From positions 3,410,001 to 3,474,000 of the forward strand of contig NC_014960.1 in the NCBI RefSeq assembly GCF_000199675.1: a DNA stretch of 64,000 bases, read 5' to 3'. This document shows positions 62,739-64,000 of this stretch, in pieces. A model generated the notes under the pieces. That model was not told the DNA's origin and ran no database searches. It worked only from the letters and a program-made list of their open reading frames with translations. The translations under genes were made by a program, and so were the position numbers. How positions within the stretch are numbered: the stretch's first letter is position 1; the number at the start of each line of letters is the position of its first letter. The stretch is from Anaerolinea thermophila UNI-1. GTDB taxonomy: Bacteria > Chloroflexota > Anaerolineae > Anaerolineales > Anaerolineaceae.

Positions 62739-63092
62739 ATGGCGAAAATCCTGATTGTGGACGACTCATCCTACGCGCGCACCCTGCTCAAACGCGCGCT
62801 GGAAAAAGCCGGGCATGTGGTGTGCGAAGCCTCCAGCGGCATGGATGCCCTGGAACAACTGCCCACCTGCCAGCCCAACCTGGTGACCATGGATTTGCTC
62901 ATGCCGGGCATGGAAGGGCTGGAACTCATCGGTCACCTGAAAGCCATGCAACCCTCGTTGAAAGTGATTGTCATCACCGCCAATATTCAGGACGAAACCC
63001 GCAAAGAACTGATTCAAGCCGGCGCGGACGCCTTCCTGAACAAACCCGTCTCCCCCGACGTGCTGGTGAACACCGTCTCTTCGCTTTTATAA
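62739..63092 (+). CDS. cheY: Single-domain response regulator CheY (second copy)
   Basis: 117 residues, GGGAGGG before the ATG. Receiver hallmarks: ILIVDDSSYARTLLKRALEKAG, LVTMDLLMPGMEGLEL with the phosphoacceptor Asp, VIVITANIQDE and FLNKPVSPDVL. It is clearly related to the first copy (54483), sharing DDSxYARxxLKxAL and MPGMxGLE patterns. It precedes the second CheC gene by 15 bases, repeating the CheY-CheC pairing. Confidence 0.93.
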   Translation: MAKILIVDDSSYARTLLKRALEKAGHVVCEASSGMDALEQLPTCQPNLVTMDLLMPGMEGLELIGHLKAMQPSLKVIVITANIQDETRKELIQAGADAFLNKPVSPDVLVNTVSSLL

Positions 63093-63107
63093 TCGGGCAC
63101 TACGACC

Positions 63108-63728
63108 ATGAAGGCGGACAATTTGCTCTCCCCCGCTGAACAGGACGTCCTGCAGGAAATGATGAACATCGCCAGCGGGCGCGCCGCTGGCACGCTTTCG
63201 GGGATTCTGGGGAAACGCATTGAAATGTCGCTGATTGAGGTTGCCGCGCTGGATCGCCAGGGCATCTTTGATTTTCTGGATGAAGAACTGGGCGTCGTCG
63301 GTTCGGCGGTGGAACAGCGTTTCAGCGGCGGCTTGACCGGTACTTCCATGGTGATGATGGACTACCAGTCCTGCAGTCATCTGGTGCAACTGCTGGGCGG
63401 TGAAGCCCTGGAAAGCGCTTCCCGCGACGTCAACGAGCAGTCCATCCTCTACGAGGTGGGCAACATCATCCTCAATTCCTGTGTAGCCATGCTGGGCAAG
63501 CAAACCGGACGGCGCATGCACTTCAACCTGCCGCGCGTGTACTACAACCTGCGCGGACACGCCATTGCCGAAAACCTCACCAGCCCGGCAGACCCCAACA
63601 TCTATGCGGTTGCCATGAAAAGCGCCCTCACCGTGGGCGAGATCAACTTTCACATTCACATCCTCATCTTCCTCATCCTGCCCCTTAACAACCTCAAAGC
63701 CATTCTGCACGCAGCCCTGAACGGTTAA
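63108..63728 (+). CDS. cheC: CheC-type CheY-P phosphatase (second copy)
   Basis: 206 residues. The two active-site motifs are LQEMMNIASGRAAGTLSGILG near residue 20 and LYEVGNIILNSCVAMLG near residue 117, each keeping Glu-x-x-Asn. It resembles the first CheC in length and motif spacing. Together with the second CheY it ends the 14-gene chemosensory operon. No strong ribosome-binding site stands before the ATG, so coupling to cheY is likely. No terminator hairpin is evident before the promoter of the next gene. Confidence 0.9.
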   Translation: MKADNLLSPAEQDVLQEMMNIASGRAAGTLSGILGKRIEMSLIEVAALDRQGIFDFLDEELGVVGSAVEQRFSGGLTGTSMVMMDYQSCSHLVQLLGGEALESASRDVNEQSILYEVGNIILNSCVAMLGKQTGRRMHFNLPRVYYNLRGHAIAENLTSPADPNIYAVAMKSALTVGEINFHIHILIFLILPLNNLKAILHAALNG

Positions 63729-63759
63729 CTCGGGCGAAGAGATTTTTCCTGTTTGGGGT

Positions 63760-63765
63760 TATAAT
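63760..63765 (+). promoter_or_regulatory. Probable -10 box of the P-type ATPase gene
   Basis: A perfect TATAAT preceded by GGGT stands 59 bases before the ATPase ATG. No convincing -35 hexamer is visible at 17 bases, so it may rely on an activator or extended contacts. Confidence 0.5.
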
Positions 63766-63824
63766 CTTCAGCGTTGTCTGGATGGTAACAGACAGGCGCG
63801 ATTTCTTCTTACAGGAGAACTTCC

Positions 63825-64000
63825 ATGGCAACCCCATCCTCTCGTCCAGCCATGCCGGAAGAGATTGCCTTCGTCTGGCATGCGCTTTCTCCCAACGAAA
63901 CTCTGCAAAAGCTCAACACTGCCGAACACAGCGGCTTGAGCAGTGAGGAAGCCGCGCGCCGCCTGGCACAATACGGCGCTAACGAACTGGCGGAAAAACC
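63825..64000 (+). CDS. P-type cation-transporting ATPase, N-terminal part
   Basis: The ATG at 63825 follows CAGGAGAA and the frame runs off the right edge, leaving 58 residues. These match the cation ATPase N-terminal domain: FVWHALSPNETLQKLNTAEHSGLSSEEAARRLAQYGANEL. The family includes Ca2+ and Na+/K+ type pumps; the ion cannot be told without the membrane segments. It has its own promoter region after the chemosensory operon. Confidence 0.85.
   Translation, partial: MATPSSRPAMPEEIAFVWHALSPNETLQKLNTAEHSGLSSEEAARRLAQYGANELAEK

Overview
The window reads as a chromosomal segment of a moderately GC-rich Chloroflexi bacterium, most likely of class Anaerolineae. This is inferred from several traits: monoderm-style lipoproteins with Pro/Thr/Ala-rich linkers, a secreted protein ending in a YLP-type tail, a substrate-binding protein of an order I recall from this phylum, and short dispersed repeats between genes. 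No rRNA, tRNA, CRISPR array, transposase or integrase was seen. Most other long open frames, including one of 959 codons, are shadows of real genes in GC-rich DNA.

Region by region. 1-4639 holds metabolic genes: a truncated Cys/Met PLP enzyme, an SDR with an altered catalytic residue, a ferredoxin, a nucleoside hydrolase, a serine hydrolase and a membrane protein. 4914-14704 is a compact one-strand block of phage morphogenesis genes: terminase, portal, a protease-capsid fusion with a nested in-frame start, a holin-like protein, a connector-like protein and two tail-like proteins. It has no integrase, tape measure or lysin. A one-mismatch LexA-type box sits in front, and host repeats lie between its intact genes. 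14876-18091 carries a secreted beta-propeller protein, a cNMP-binding protein without a DNA-binding domain and a NifU domain protein. 18544-22441 is a minus-strand envelope operon (DsbA-cyclophilin lipoprotein, PrsW-like protease, DedA, PlsC). 22820-26669 is a peptide-type ABC importer whose binding protein appears circularly permuted. 26950-33218 has an alkyltransferase-like protein, an M23 lipoprotein, a HerA/DUF853 ATPase and two-subunit fumarase. 33222-35524 is the tungstate importer tupBCA, with a leader of competing terminators and a tandem duplication. 35676-37956 is rpsB-tsf-pyrH. 37957-44835 is mixed housekeeping, ending in rarD and a second, normally ordered family 5 binding protein.

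45011-63728 is one tightly packed 14-gene chemosensory operon: tandem-receiver regulator, CheA, CheW, a soluble all-coiled-coil receptor, a HEAT-repeat protein, CheR, CheB, CheY, CheC, a PAS/multi-GAF histidine kinase, a GGDEF cyclase, a receiver-HD-GYP phosphodiesterase, and a second CheY-CheC pair. There are no flagellar genes and no transmembrane receptor. The set suggests a cytoplasmic array that feeds cyclic-di-GMP or another non-flagellar output. The receptor is built from 28-residue repeats on both arms around a central signalling tip. The window ends inside a P-type cation ATPase gene.

The most promising points are the phage-derived block with its nested protease-capsid gene, the permuted binding protein beside a normal paralogue, the repeat-built receptor in a chemosensory/c-di-GMP operon, and the tup leader.
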